Source: Pisolithus tinctorius (lineage: Eukaryota; Basidiomycota; Agaricomycetes; Boletales; Pisolithaceae). From it: a stretch of DNA of 64,000 bases. The notes beneath the pieces were generated by a model. That model was not told where the DNA came from. It searched no databases and worked only from the letters and a program-made list of their open reading frames with translations. The position numbers and the translations under genes are program-made. Shown piece by piece: positions 37,001-46,449 of the stretch (position 1 is the stretch's first letter; each line of letters starts with the position of its first letter). The stretch covers positions 1,387,475 to 1,451,474 of the forward strand of contig JANFAH010000014.1 of assembly GCA_024663395.1 (NCBI GenBank), written 5' to 3'.

Positions 37001-38432
37001 GAGAGTTACTCGAAAAGGAACGTGAAGAGAACGCCGCTGAACGTGAACGCGCACGTGCTGAACTGGAGGCTGAACGGCGACGTTTGGATGAAGCGCGCGA
37101 AGCAAGAATTCACGAACTAGAAGAGGAACTGAATCGTGTTCGTACAGAACTTGATAACGAGCGGCAGCTACGTATGACAGAAGCAGACGAAGCCCGCTCA
37201 GCGACTGCAGAGCGTGACGACGCGTTGCGCAATCAATTAGCCGAGATCGCGAACCTGGTGCAACAGAATCAGGCGTGCTGTGAGGACAACAAGACCGCGA
37301 ATGAGAACCGCTGGACAGAAAAACAACGCTGGAAGAATGAGAGAGATGATCAGATCCAGGAGCTGCTTGGTGTCGTGGCAAGGATCGTGGAGGAACAAAA
37401 CGCTGCTAAGCAGAGGGAGGAGGACGCGAGACAAGCGAATGAGGGCAAACCTGGTAAGTCTTCTGTACCGACATCTTCGGCTTCGGTGGGCTTAATAAGT
37501 ATTCAGGTATTGAACAGGTCCTCGAGGATCTCGCAAGGCAAAATACCGAACAACGAGAATTGCTCAATGCGCTTTCCGAGAGTGGGTACCTGACTTGCAC
37601 ATTGTGATCTGATGCTGATCGCAACATTTTAGCTTGGCACGCTGATAACCAGAGGCAGCATGCAGAATTGATCAGTGCCGTTCGTGCCACAGCCAATGAA
37701 CAAGTGCCGTACAACGTACAAGGGGTATGAATATATATTCTGTCTTCGCATCCCGTTCTAATGATGGCTGTTAGTACTTGGACGAATTCAGTAAAGCCCT
37801 TGCCATTGAAGTCCGCATGCTACTTGGTGAAGTTGGTAAACTGCGTGAGGAGCGAAGAGCCATTCAACAGTACGTTCGATCTGATGACTCTATATGTCTC
37901 CGTAGATGAACACTCCTTTTAGTGAGCTCGGGTTACTGATGATGATGAAAGCCAAGTACTCTCCAGGTGGAGAATTCCACGGAGATTGGTTCGTCACTCG
38001 ACAACTCGGTTTGAATGCTACTAATAATTTTCGAAAAAAAAATAGGCAGCCACCGTCGATGGGTGGGGGTCCGCCACCCGATGTCCCGCGACCGCCCCCT
38101 GACGTCCCACCAGCGCCAGAAGACGCCCCTCATCCCATCCGCCCGGGTTGGCGCCCCGTTGATCAACGGCCAACCAGAAGGATTCGGAAACCGAGGCAAG
38201 CCCCACCACCTCAAGCAGAGCCAGACATTCCCCCGCAGAGACATGCGCAGTCGTGGGCGACATGGCTTCGTGAGTCCCAACCTTGTCTAACTAACAAATT
38301 GTGACTGAGATATTTTTGATAGCCAATCCTGATATGGCGCCCTCACCACCGTCTGTTGAACCCACGCTGGTAGTGCCTGGTCCTCAAAGTCCTGGACTAT
38401 TCGGACCTCGATCGCCGCGCTCATTCCGTTGA
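28020..38432 (+). CDS. Giant PH-domain protein with proline-rich, tandem-repeat and coiled-coil regions, about 3195 residues
   Basis: Seventeen exons total 9588 bases with every phase matching: 28020..28140, 28198..29420, 29476..29840, 29891..32192, 32242..33774, 33825..33926, 33979..34074, 34124..34171, 34221..34410, 34461..36278, 36326..37453, 37507..37581, 37633..37724, 37775..37869, 37923..37988, 38046..38269, 38323..38432. Residues 1-445 are Ser/Thr/Pro-rich. About 449-577 form a PH-like domain (LRIGVLWYLNVHSGPPYKWQ to ERLAAESARERVRWVSAIWE). About 940-1020 hold six 14-residue repeats (30999-31250). Acidic and coiled stretches follow (HDIERILEQIRELDHF), then proline-rich blocks, a Tyr/Asp/Arg tract (about 2340-2408), an Arg/Glu-rich coiled coil (about 2725-2975), and an end with LGLLMMMKAKYSPGGEFHGD. 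Probably a membrane-binding scaffold in cell cortex or septum biology. That role is inference from architecture only; no catalytic domain is visible. Confidence 0.88.
30999..31250 (+). repeat. Six tandem 42-base coding repeats
   Basis: Six consecutive 14-codon units with consensus T-[DE]-F-[YV]-T-A-[DE]-V-C-K-[TS]-E-x-S. The sixth unit is divergent at its end. The codons differ freely between units while TA and the single Cys stay fixed, so the units are old and kept at protein level. Confidence 0.95.
35500..35703 (+). repeat. Low-complexity Tyr/Asp/Arg coding tract
   Basis: About 68 codons encode alternating runs of Asp, Tyr and Arg (DDYYYPRRHRYYYDDDDYYY, then RRRRRRRSPYYDDDYDYP), ending in an Asp/Glu/Arg-rich stretch. 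The DNA is rich in GAT/TAT/CGN codons. Confidence 0.9.
35748..35784 (+). repeat. 9-base tandem repeat encoding Thr-His-Pro units
   Basis: ACGCATCCC is repeated three times, flanked by related ACGCAACC units, giving TQPTHPTHPTHPTQP within the giant PH protein. Confidence 0.85.
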
Positions 38433-38880
38433 ACGTAAATGTCATACATTCGACAGCATTCACAATATCATATATCTCCTGCTGATGACTTGCCACGACC
38501 ACTCACGACATTTTTCACGAGTTTGTTGTCAGTTTTATACGCTTCTATCATTATCTTTTTGCTCTTATTTTTTCCTCTTCCACACAAACTGGTCTGACAC
38601 ATGAACGATTCCTTCATCACAACGATAACAAACACGCGATGCTGGCGGGGGCGTTTACATTTAGTACTTACGTCCTGTTACCGTATGCGCATGCTCGGTC
38701 GTATCACTTGCTTGAATCTACGTCTCCCTTGGTTGACTTCCTGCGTCGGTCTAGGAAAATAGCATTGAGACCTACACAGTGTGTGGACCGGTCCAACTGG
38801 AATATGCAAGCATAGAGGTGTGTGATGACCGGGAAATGCTTTTTGACAAAGACATGCTAGGTTATGATGAACGACGAATA
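38433..38880. other. Spacer between convergent genes
   Basis: About 450 bases between two stop codons; T-rich just past the PH gene. It should hold both 3' untranslated regions. No gene seen. Confidence 0.6.
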
Positions 38881-39799
38881 TCATGGCGTTTCGCGCGAAG
38901 CGACGTCCTCGAGCACAGTCCTTAGTTTCCTAGCAAGACCTTCAGTCAGCTGAATAGGCCCGTCTGAAGTGCAGAGCCGGTATGCAGGCATGGCTTGATA
39001 AGTATCTGGCAAGATCTGAGAAAACGACGAGACTTCAGTGAGTAATGTGGGGTGCAAAATCTACGGAAGATGTCCACCTTGCTATCCTCGACAAGCACTG
39101 AGCCAATGATATCGTCTGGGTCACCTATACGACCGAGAGGAGGGACATTGCGACTGTCTGTTTCGTGCATGTGCGAAGGACCAGTAAGAATGGAAGACGG
39201 TGAGGGTAAGTCCTGGGTGAGAAACTCACCATGTATGTGCATCCATCCATGCTGAAGTTGAAGAGCACCGTTCGTCCACACCTCGTCTACGCCTTCCCGT
39301 AGGCCCTGCTGGATGGTTTCTTGCACGAGAGACCTAAAGTTAGCTGAAAATTGGTAGTTAGTATGTCACCCTCTGAGGAACATGAAGTCGTTTGCGCACG
39401 GTTTTCTAAAAAGTCATTGAGACCCGCTTCGATGTCTCCAGATGTCCCCTCTGTGATAGCCGGAAGCCAACCGATTACAGTTGCTGATCTGCTGGAAGAG
39501 GGTGGAGTTGGAAGGAAGGATAGCGCGTACGCAGGGGTGGACGAAGACGAGTCTGCAGGGTGAGGAATTGAAACGAGGTGGTAGAACAAGTCTGGCCTAT
39601 CAGGATCCGCAATGGGTGCCTGCGAAGAGACTGCACGACGTGCGCACTGACCCACTGGACTGAAGCGTATGCAAGGTGGTCGTCGTGACAGACTGCTCGG
39701 TGCCCTCCCCGCTAATCGGCGGCCAGACCATACTCCCAGTGAACGTGCGGTTGATAATCCGTGAAAAACTGTCGATGTGAGTCGTGTCGATGCGCGCAT
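38881..39799 (-). CDS. Conserved protein of unknown function, likely mitochondrial, 242 residues
   Basis: Four exons (39799..39400, 39343..39230, 39157..39078, 39015..38881) sum to 729 bases in frame. The first 60 residues are Arg/Ser-rich with hardly any acidic residues (MRASTRLTSTVFHGL, SLSRRPPCIRF, ARRAVSSQ), a typical mitochondrial presequence. The mature part has LFYHLVSIPHPADS, ALSFLPTPPSSSRSATVIGW, then ENPNFRSLVQETIQQGLREG, a GDPDDIIGSVLVEDSK loop and LARKLRTVLEDVASRE at the end. I recognise this only as a type of conserved fungal protein and see no catalytic motif. Convergent with the giant PH gene. Confidence 0.75.
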
Positions 39800-40162
39800 G
39801 TTGGTGGTCGCTCAAGTCGATTAGCAGTGAGCACGTTGTCGTTTCTTTGCTGGATAATTAGCCCCTGTCGATGCTCTTGCAACAGTAAACGGCAGTATCC
39901 GCAGAACGGCTTCACCGTGCAAATCGCCATTCACGACTTGACAGGAGCTCCTGTCAGGCAAAAAGGGATTTAGCGCAAGCTACCTTGCGCAACTGAATCA
40001 CAATATATATAGCAACGGAGACAGAGTTGATGTAGTACTACCGTCGATTCTGCCCCGGGGCCGTGATCTGTGGTTCTGGTTTGGCCTGTGGCCACTTGCG
40101 CGCACGTCAAGCCATATCCCTACGGCTGCAAATCCAGGACCCAAAGAACTGAACGGAAAAGC

Positions 40163-40368
40163 CACCTAGCTACGACAACCCCGTCGAGGCCGGATTCTTT
40201 GTCTTTTCAGATGACGCGTTCGACGGTGTAGATATCGACTACACTGTGTACGATCATCTCAAACTTACGCCGGGGACTTGGCGAGTTTCGGATTCACTGC
40301 TATCACCGAATGCTATAGCACCTCCTAGATCCATGCTAGGGTGGGATAACAATAGGCGGAAGAGTTGA
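40163..40368 (+). other. Possible terminal exon of an unknown protein
   Basis: After an acceptor-like AAAAG the frame reads PPSYDNPVEAGFFVFSDDAF, then DGVDIDYTVYDHLKLTPGTW, and ends DNNRRKS and a stop. Composition and codon use look like real coding sequence, but no start or earlier exons were found and a stop lies just upstream in frame. It could be the remains of a gene. Confidence 0.3.
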
Positions 40369-40879
40369 GCGTCGCAGGCAGTCGTAGCCCACACAGGCTG
40401 CTATACTCGTTTAGCATCCCTGTGCAAGACGCTCTGACGGCTTCCCGATGGATCACGTATCCACCGATATCGCACAATAACTGTTCAAATCGATGACAGA
40501 CAACTGTTGTAGTCGGAAATTGCACCGAGAGGATCGCACACACCTGTGAAGTAACACCTAAGCATGAACATTTAGTGACGGACTTGGAGGGCTGAGTCCT
40601 CGGAGTTGTTTTCTCGTCGTTTCCGTTCCACGTACCTGGAAGTACATGATGTTTGTAGGATGCCATGAAAGAATCCTTTGGGCTCTTCCAGCCTGTCACT
40701 TTTCACCGCCAACACGCAAACAACCCAATCCCAAAGACGGCGAGGAATACTTCTCTGTTATGTTGCCCACCCGTGCTGGGGCCTTAACTCCCTAAATTCC
40801 TCATCAACACGGGCATACTTGTCTTTGGCATAGCTACACGAGAGCGGTCGGCATTCTGCAGCAAACTAGGCAAAGACTA

Positions 40880-42113
40880 AACGGGACCCATTCAGCCAAT
40901 GCATTATGTTTCCACTCTAATTTTACCCATCGAAACGACGTACTGGGACCCAGCGACCGTAAAAATGAACTCGTTATTCCAGCCTTGAGCCCATGCATAG
41001 TCATCATATAATTCGAAAATTTCGCAAACACTACCGCAGCGAGACCACAGATGCCATCTTCGATGTAACATTTGTGACCTCGTCCTTGGGTCTGAGGGGA
41101 ATGACGGCCGGTCCAAAGATTGACCGGTACGCGTATTATTTTTGTCTTTATCGTGGAGGTTGGTTGGTTGGAGCAGCCTTCATTTCCATGCAACTCGCTG
41201 TTAGTGTGTACCGTAGTACCGTCTCTTCGTCCGAGTCGAATTGGTCTGCGTGGTTCCAGCATCCTATCAGATCATCCATAAAGCAATACGCGGATATTTT
41301 TCGAGTTCTCTTTGGAATCCAGGGGTTGTAAGGTGTCAAGAACGAAGGAGTTCTATAAAACGCCTCAAATCAAAAGATCGTCATACCCTCCCGCCCGAAC
41401 AAAGAACAGAATTGACGTTCGTCGAAGCTTTCATATTAGGTGCCAGACGCGGACCAGTTTAAGGTCGGGGACATTGACAATGACACCAAGACAACATTCT
41501 AATATCACTCCGCGGGTATCTGGCGTAAGCAGTAAATGCTCAACGTACAGAGTGAGGCCTGAGTCTCCGTTGCGGGCTCCATCACCTACGGTCCTGAAGG
41601 ACGCCAGAATAGAATTAACTCCGGAGTGGTTTCGTGGACTGTTCTCCGGTGCCTGAAGGCCCAGCTTCGCTGGCGGTACGTTGTTCCATTCCTGACGCCT
41701 GTTTGTTTTGCAAAAGCGTTGCCTCTTGGATGCGGGGCAGCCGCAACCTCACGTCGCCCCGAAAAACAAACTTTTGTACATCGTCGATGGGGTCGCCGAT
41801 GTCCTTCAATAGTGGTAATCACCTTACTATTCTCTGTGGTGAATGGGGCACGGCGGATGGTGTCTCGGCTAGTAGCCGTGCCACTGAGCACAGAGCCGTC
41901 TAAGCTCGCGGAACTGAAATGAAGACGCACGACTCACCGTAGTTCACGCACATGCAAGTTGGACGATATTCTCGGTGCAACACACCAGTCACGGAGCGTG
42001 GCAGTATTTGAGGGCGTGTCCACTATGTCATATGTAGTCACTGCGAAGGTTAACTGCACCGCCACAAAGTCTAGGATATCATCTAGCTTCCAACGAATGA
42101 CCAGCTGAGGGAC
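40880..42113 (-). other. Probable but unresolved minus-strand gene or pseudogene
   Basis: Several minus-strand frames look coding: 42113..41938 (LVIRWKLDDILDFVAVQLTF, ending at a GTGAGT donor); a downstream segment with DIGDPIDDVQKFVFRGD near 41800-41760, reached only if one G of GAAGGAC near 41804 is ignored; 41586..41431 (DSGLTLYVEHLLLTPDTRGV); and about 41117..41033 (FGPAVIPLRPKDEVTNVTSK). I could not join them all, and no start codon is in frame at the 5' end, which overlaps the start of cyclin C. No family recognised. It may be a 5'-truncated gene. An open plus-strand frame at 40993-41331 overlaps part of it. Confidence 0.35.
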
Positions 42114-42118
42114 CCGTA

Positions 42119-43621
42119 ATGGCTACTGATTTCTGGTCCAGTACACACTAGTGCGCTGGATCATTTCCAGTTGGTTGTACACAGAAAAAACTCATGTCAC
42201 GTCCACAGCAAACGATGGATCGTCGATAGAGCAACGCTAAGGCAGGCCCGTGCAGACGACATGCGATACGTCGACGACCCAGAAATCTTTGTCTATTTCT
42301 CCTTATTTTTCGCCAATTGTTCGTTTTCCGGATTCTCTTATGCATTTAATTTCGAGGACTTGACATTCGGGCAGCAATCACCAGGCTCGGAAAGAAGCTT
42401 GGCTTCAGACAGCGCGTCATCGCGACCGCCATCGTTTTCTTTCGCAGATTTTACCTCAAAAATTCATACTGCGAGACAGATCCGTTCATCGTCATTGCTG
42501 CATGCTGTTATGTTGCTGGAAAAGCGGAGGAATCGCCTTCTCACATCAAGAACATCGCTACGGAAGCCCGCTTTCTCTTCAGTCGTGCGTACTTCACCGC
42601 CCCCCCTTCCCCTCAGCGCTCCGTTTTTCTGGAATGGCACTTTCCGACGCATGTATTTAATTTCTAGAGCAACCATACTGGGTCAAAAATTTCCCCGTGG
42701 ACAATTCGAAATTGGCCGAGATGGAATTTTACCTTGTCGCCGACCTGGAGTGTGATCTTACTGTATTTCACCCCTACCGGACACTCATGTCCCTATGTCA
42801 AAAAGAAGGGTCCAGCGAGTCTCAGACTGAGGCTGGTGAGGTAGGCGTAGGCATAGACGACGGCCCTCGGTACTGGGGAACAGGAGAAGGACAGCTTGAA
42901 CTACCGGACGAAGCACTGCAACTCGCATGGTACGCTCCCACCCCTTCCCAGGACGTTTCCCAACTTACCCATCACCAGGTCTATCATCAACGACATGTAC
43001 CGCTCAGATCTCTGCCTTCTTTACCCGCCTCACTTACTCGCAATAACCGCACTGTATCTCACCCTGGCGCTACACACGCCAACGAAGGAACTGATCATGC
43101 AGAAATCCCAGTTCAGTCCCTCCGATGACAGCCACACATCACCCCGGCGATCTTCTCGCCAAGTTTCGTCCTCCTTATTCGGTTCAAAGAAACCTCCAGA
43201 TTTCATCGGTTTCTTTGCAGGACTAAACGTCTCCATGCCACTCATCGCCACGATCGCTCAAGAAATGATATCCTTATACTCGATGTGGGAACGATACAAG
43301 GAAGAGGTCGATACCTCCGATACCCCACGATCCGCGTTTCACACGCAAAGCAATTCGCCGTATTCTGCGACGACTCAGGGAACAGGGAATGGACTCTCGG
43401 AGAGTCTGAGCGCCACCCACAGTCGCGTCGGCACGCCCGTCGTTGAAGGTCCTGATGATATGCGGAAGGCAGACGGGATGAGCGTTGTAACGTCCGCTAC
43501 GCTGGTGCAAACCTTGACGCGCATGCGGGAGAATAGGGTGTCGGATTTGGCCCGCCATTCTGCTGGTGGGAGACCCGTCGTGATAAATAAGATGTTGGAA
43601 AGGGCTCAGGCTGCTGGTTGA
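42119..43621 (+). CDS. Cyclin C (Srb11/Ssn8-type), Mediator kinase-module cyclin
   Basis: Partner of CDK8 in the Mediator kinase module. Five exons (42119..42150, 42209..42318, 42375..42584, 42668..42929, 42979..43621) sum to 1257 bases (418 residues). The N-terminus MATDFWSSTHYKRWIVDRAT and the first cyclin box (ITRLGKKLGFRQRVIATAIV, FYLKNSYCETDPFIVIAACC, KAEESPSHIKNIA) are diagnostic. The second box runs from YWVKNFPVDNSKLAEMEFYL through DLECDLTVFHPYRTLMSL to SIINDMYRSDLCLLYPPHLL. An acidic insert of about 45 residues interrupts the second box, and a Ser-rich tail of about 180 residues follows. Animal cyclin C has about 283 residues, so this is an extended fungal form. Donor of intron 3 (GTGCGT at 42585) was chosen over an upstream GTCGTG on consensus; both keep frame. 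Confidence 0.93.
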
Positions 43622-45044
43622 ATGAATAGTTTAGATTTGTGGGTTTTGTTGGTAGCCCTCCTTTCTTTTCAGGGTGCGGGGTTAAATAATGTTCGCTATA
43701 TGGCACGCACTCAGTTTAGCTTAAACGTTCTCCTCCAGTCCTCAACTTAAAAACACACTCATGTTCCGTTACTTAACGTGCCTTGATGCACCGTGGCTCG
43801 TTAACTGTTGAAGCCTACTGGAATACATGAGTAAAATTTGTGCATTCTTAGTGGGTGTGAGTTCCCGATTGGCAAGCACACCGAGTTGACAAATGCTGTC
43901 GGTTCATGCGCACATCCACAGAGAGGATGCATGAGGAAGTCCACGTATTCGACAGAAGTTATAGCCGAGCCGCACATCGATGAACTAGCCCTTGGTGAAC
44001 AAGTCGCCAGGATAATGTTCCCAGGTAGGCGAAAGTGTCCAGGTCGTTAGTGAAAACCACAGGTATGGGATTCTTGACGTCTTTCGAGATCTTGAGCTCC
44101 ACTAGTCACCCGCAACTGTCTTCATAAACACAGGGGTTATCCAGAAGAGGTGTGAGAAATCCTTACATCATCCACTATACAGCACCACGACGCCGCAAAT
44201 ATGGCTTGCCAAGGATCTCCACTTCTTCACCGTTGCTTCGCTCCACTAGCCAGGTATGCTTGTTGTTGGGTATTCTCATATCCGTCGTTAATCGTGCAAT
44301 ATTTTGGTTTTATCAGAAATGAGAGAGAAGTGGAAGAAAAAGCGCTCCCGGAGGCTCAGACGTAAGCGCAGAAAGATGAGAGCTCGTTCCAGTGCGTATT
44401 CTGCATATCCCCCACGCGATCTCGTCCCCTCCTGATCTGATTGATCTTGCAGAGTAAACGACGACCCACAGTTGAGCTTGTGCAGCTGATCGCGGTGTCA
44501 ATCCCCACTCACACGCACTCTAACCGTACTCGAGCGCCAACTACACTTTTCGAGGATGAGTTAGGTGCGATCACCGGAAGGCATGCACGCATGCTCTCTT
44601 GCTGTCTCTTTGGAAAATCGACATGGGTGGAGATTAGTTCCTCACTGTTCGTTCTTTTTCTAAAAAAACTCTCCTTCTGTTGGGATGCGCGGTGGAAGAG
44701 AGGGCGAAGAGCAGCAGCTGTGAAGTCGTTGTTTATTTGAATTGTACCATCAGTTGGGACTCGGCGAATGAACGAATTGCATTGCTCTGTACACTTATCT
44801 GCAACTGTTCGTTTCAAATGCATACGTAGGTGAGCCCAGTTTAGTACTAGCAGTCGTCTAATTTCGGGCGAGTCACTAAGCCAGTCTCTCTTGAGACATG
44901 GTATGAATTTGCCACATGATGGAGGACGCTCCCCACTCCAACTTAACAACTTCCGTTGGAGCTACGTAGCTGGAGGAACACCTTGGCAAATGATAATGAG
45001 GAAGATAGCTATTACTGGGATGCATGCGAGAGTTATGAGCGTTC
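43622..45044. other. Spacer without recognisable genes
   Basis: About 1.4 kb after cyclin C. Open frames are short and overlapping, with no domain. CpG frequency is normal here and falls abruptly at its right end. Confidence 0.5.
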
Positions 45045-45339
45045 GTCAGAAGGTGACCTGAAAGTACAGAGGACAGTACTACATGTGTGATAGGGTATAA
45101 TGAGGATAAGCTTGGCTGAGAGCATGGTGGTTGTGGCTCAAGGGGTAGTATTGTTGAGCCTTAGCATAGATTGTGATTCATTGCTTAGTAATCATGTAGT
45201 TTTCCTTCTTGTGCTATGATTTTGCAGGCACAACAGCTAGTAGCAACAAGTCACTTGCTCATTTTTCTTTTTCTTTTTCTGACTAAATTAGTCAATCTTT
45301 AATCTAAAACTGCCTGTCATTACTTATTGTCAAGCTACT

Positions 45340-45624
45340 GTGGCCAATCTTTCCTATGAACTCCCTTTTCATGACTCCACCCTGTTGCTGGTTTCTGCTG
45401 ACCCTATCTCCCACCCAGATGCTGAAGACTCTGACACAAAACCTTCTGCTGTACCTGAGTTCCCCCAGCCATCAGCATTCTCACACAATGACCTCTTCAG
45501 CAGACTGAAAGGTTTGCCCCCAGATGCATTAGCTGCACTGCTAGCTTTCAATATTGTTCTGGGTTCTTCTGGTGCCCCACCTGCTATGTTTCCTAGCCTT
45601 TTTGCCTCTGCTGACTCCTGCTAG
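45340..45624 (+). other. Open frame inside the CpG-depleted island
   Basis: 94 codons from ATG to stop without a single CG dinucleotide. Reads ELPFHDSTLLLVSADPISHP, then FSRLKGLPPDALAALLAFNI. Thr/Ser/Pro-rich start followed by a helical segment. It may be a piece of a transposon ORF. No domain recognised, and a real product is doubtful. Confidence 0.3.
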
Positions 45625-45881
45625 TAGCCTTCCACCCTCACGTAACCCTGGTTGTCATGTTGACAATCCATTCTAAGTTGGGGACATTGGTGACAAGGCC
45701 AGGAGGTCAAGGTGTTCCCATCCCCCCTACCAATGATGACTTGTCTTTGGGCACTGAGGGTTAGACTGAGGAACTAAGGTAAAATTTACTACTATTAGGT
45801 GCACTCAGGGCTTATGTGAGCAAAGCAGTCACATGCCCCAAGTCCACCAAAGACAGGGGTTGTTTCATTCCAACAATCACA

Positions 45882-45945
45882 CATCTGTTATTTCCTTTCT
45901 TCATGTACAAGGAGTCATGTATATGAAGAAAGGAAATTACATATG
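45882..45945. repeat. Imperfect inverted repeat of about 30 bases
   Basis: The arm ending ATTTCCTTTCTTCAT (45890-45904) is matched exactly by ATGAAGAAAGGAAAT (45923-45937), with an 18-base loop. Pairing extends outward through ACACAT/ATGTGT with two mismatches. Confidence 0.8.
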
Positions 45946-46449
45946 TGTGATGCCATTGATCAGGCATGCAAAGGTCTGGCCACCCAGGACACATACTTAT
46001 ATGTCTGCATTGCACAAGGTACATGCCTGGGTGTAAATGTGGGTGGCATCATCATCACCATTGTCATTGTTTGGCACACACCTCTTCCTCTTCTTGATTT
46101 CCAGATTTGAACACAAGCATCAACTGAGTGGAATGTAGATTAATTGTGAGAATGGTCTAGATCATCTTGCACACTTTCAATAGTAAGAGAGACTTGTTGT
46201 CATGCAGTCCACAATCATGAAATGGAAATGGAAAGTCAATTGTGCATAGCACACCCTGTCAATTGCCCAGGCCAAGTAGAGCAATTGCAATCATAATATA
46301 ACAGATAGACAATGGCTGAACCTGGAGGAACTTGAGGTACATGTGAGCTAAGACACACAGAGAGTGTGAGCCTGAAGTAGATTGACCTCCTTAGCATCTT
46401 CTACTGCAGGTGCCAGATGTTTCAAATGTGCTCTTAAAAGAGCACAGTT

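Larger units (their letters stand above)
39800..42118. other. Region of unresolved coding fragments between the mitochondrial-type gene and cyclin C
   Basis: Holds the two fragments listed separately (40163-40368 plus; 40880-42113 minus) and little else I can support. A minus-strand frame at 40328-40560, reading VCAILSVQFPTTTVVCHRFE after a splice-acceptor-like CACAG, may also be coding. No family recognised. Confidence 0.4.
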
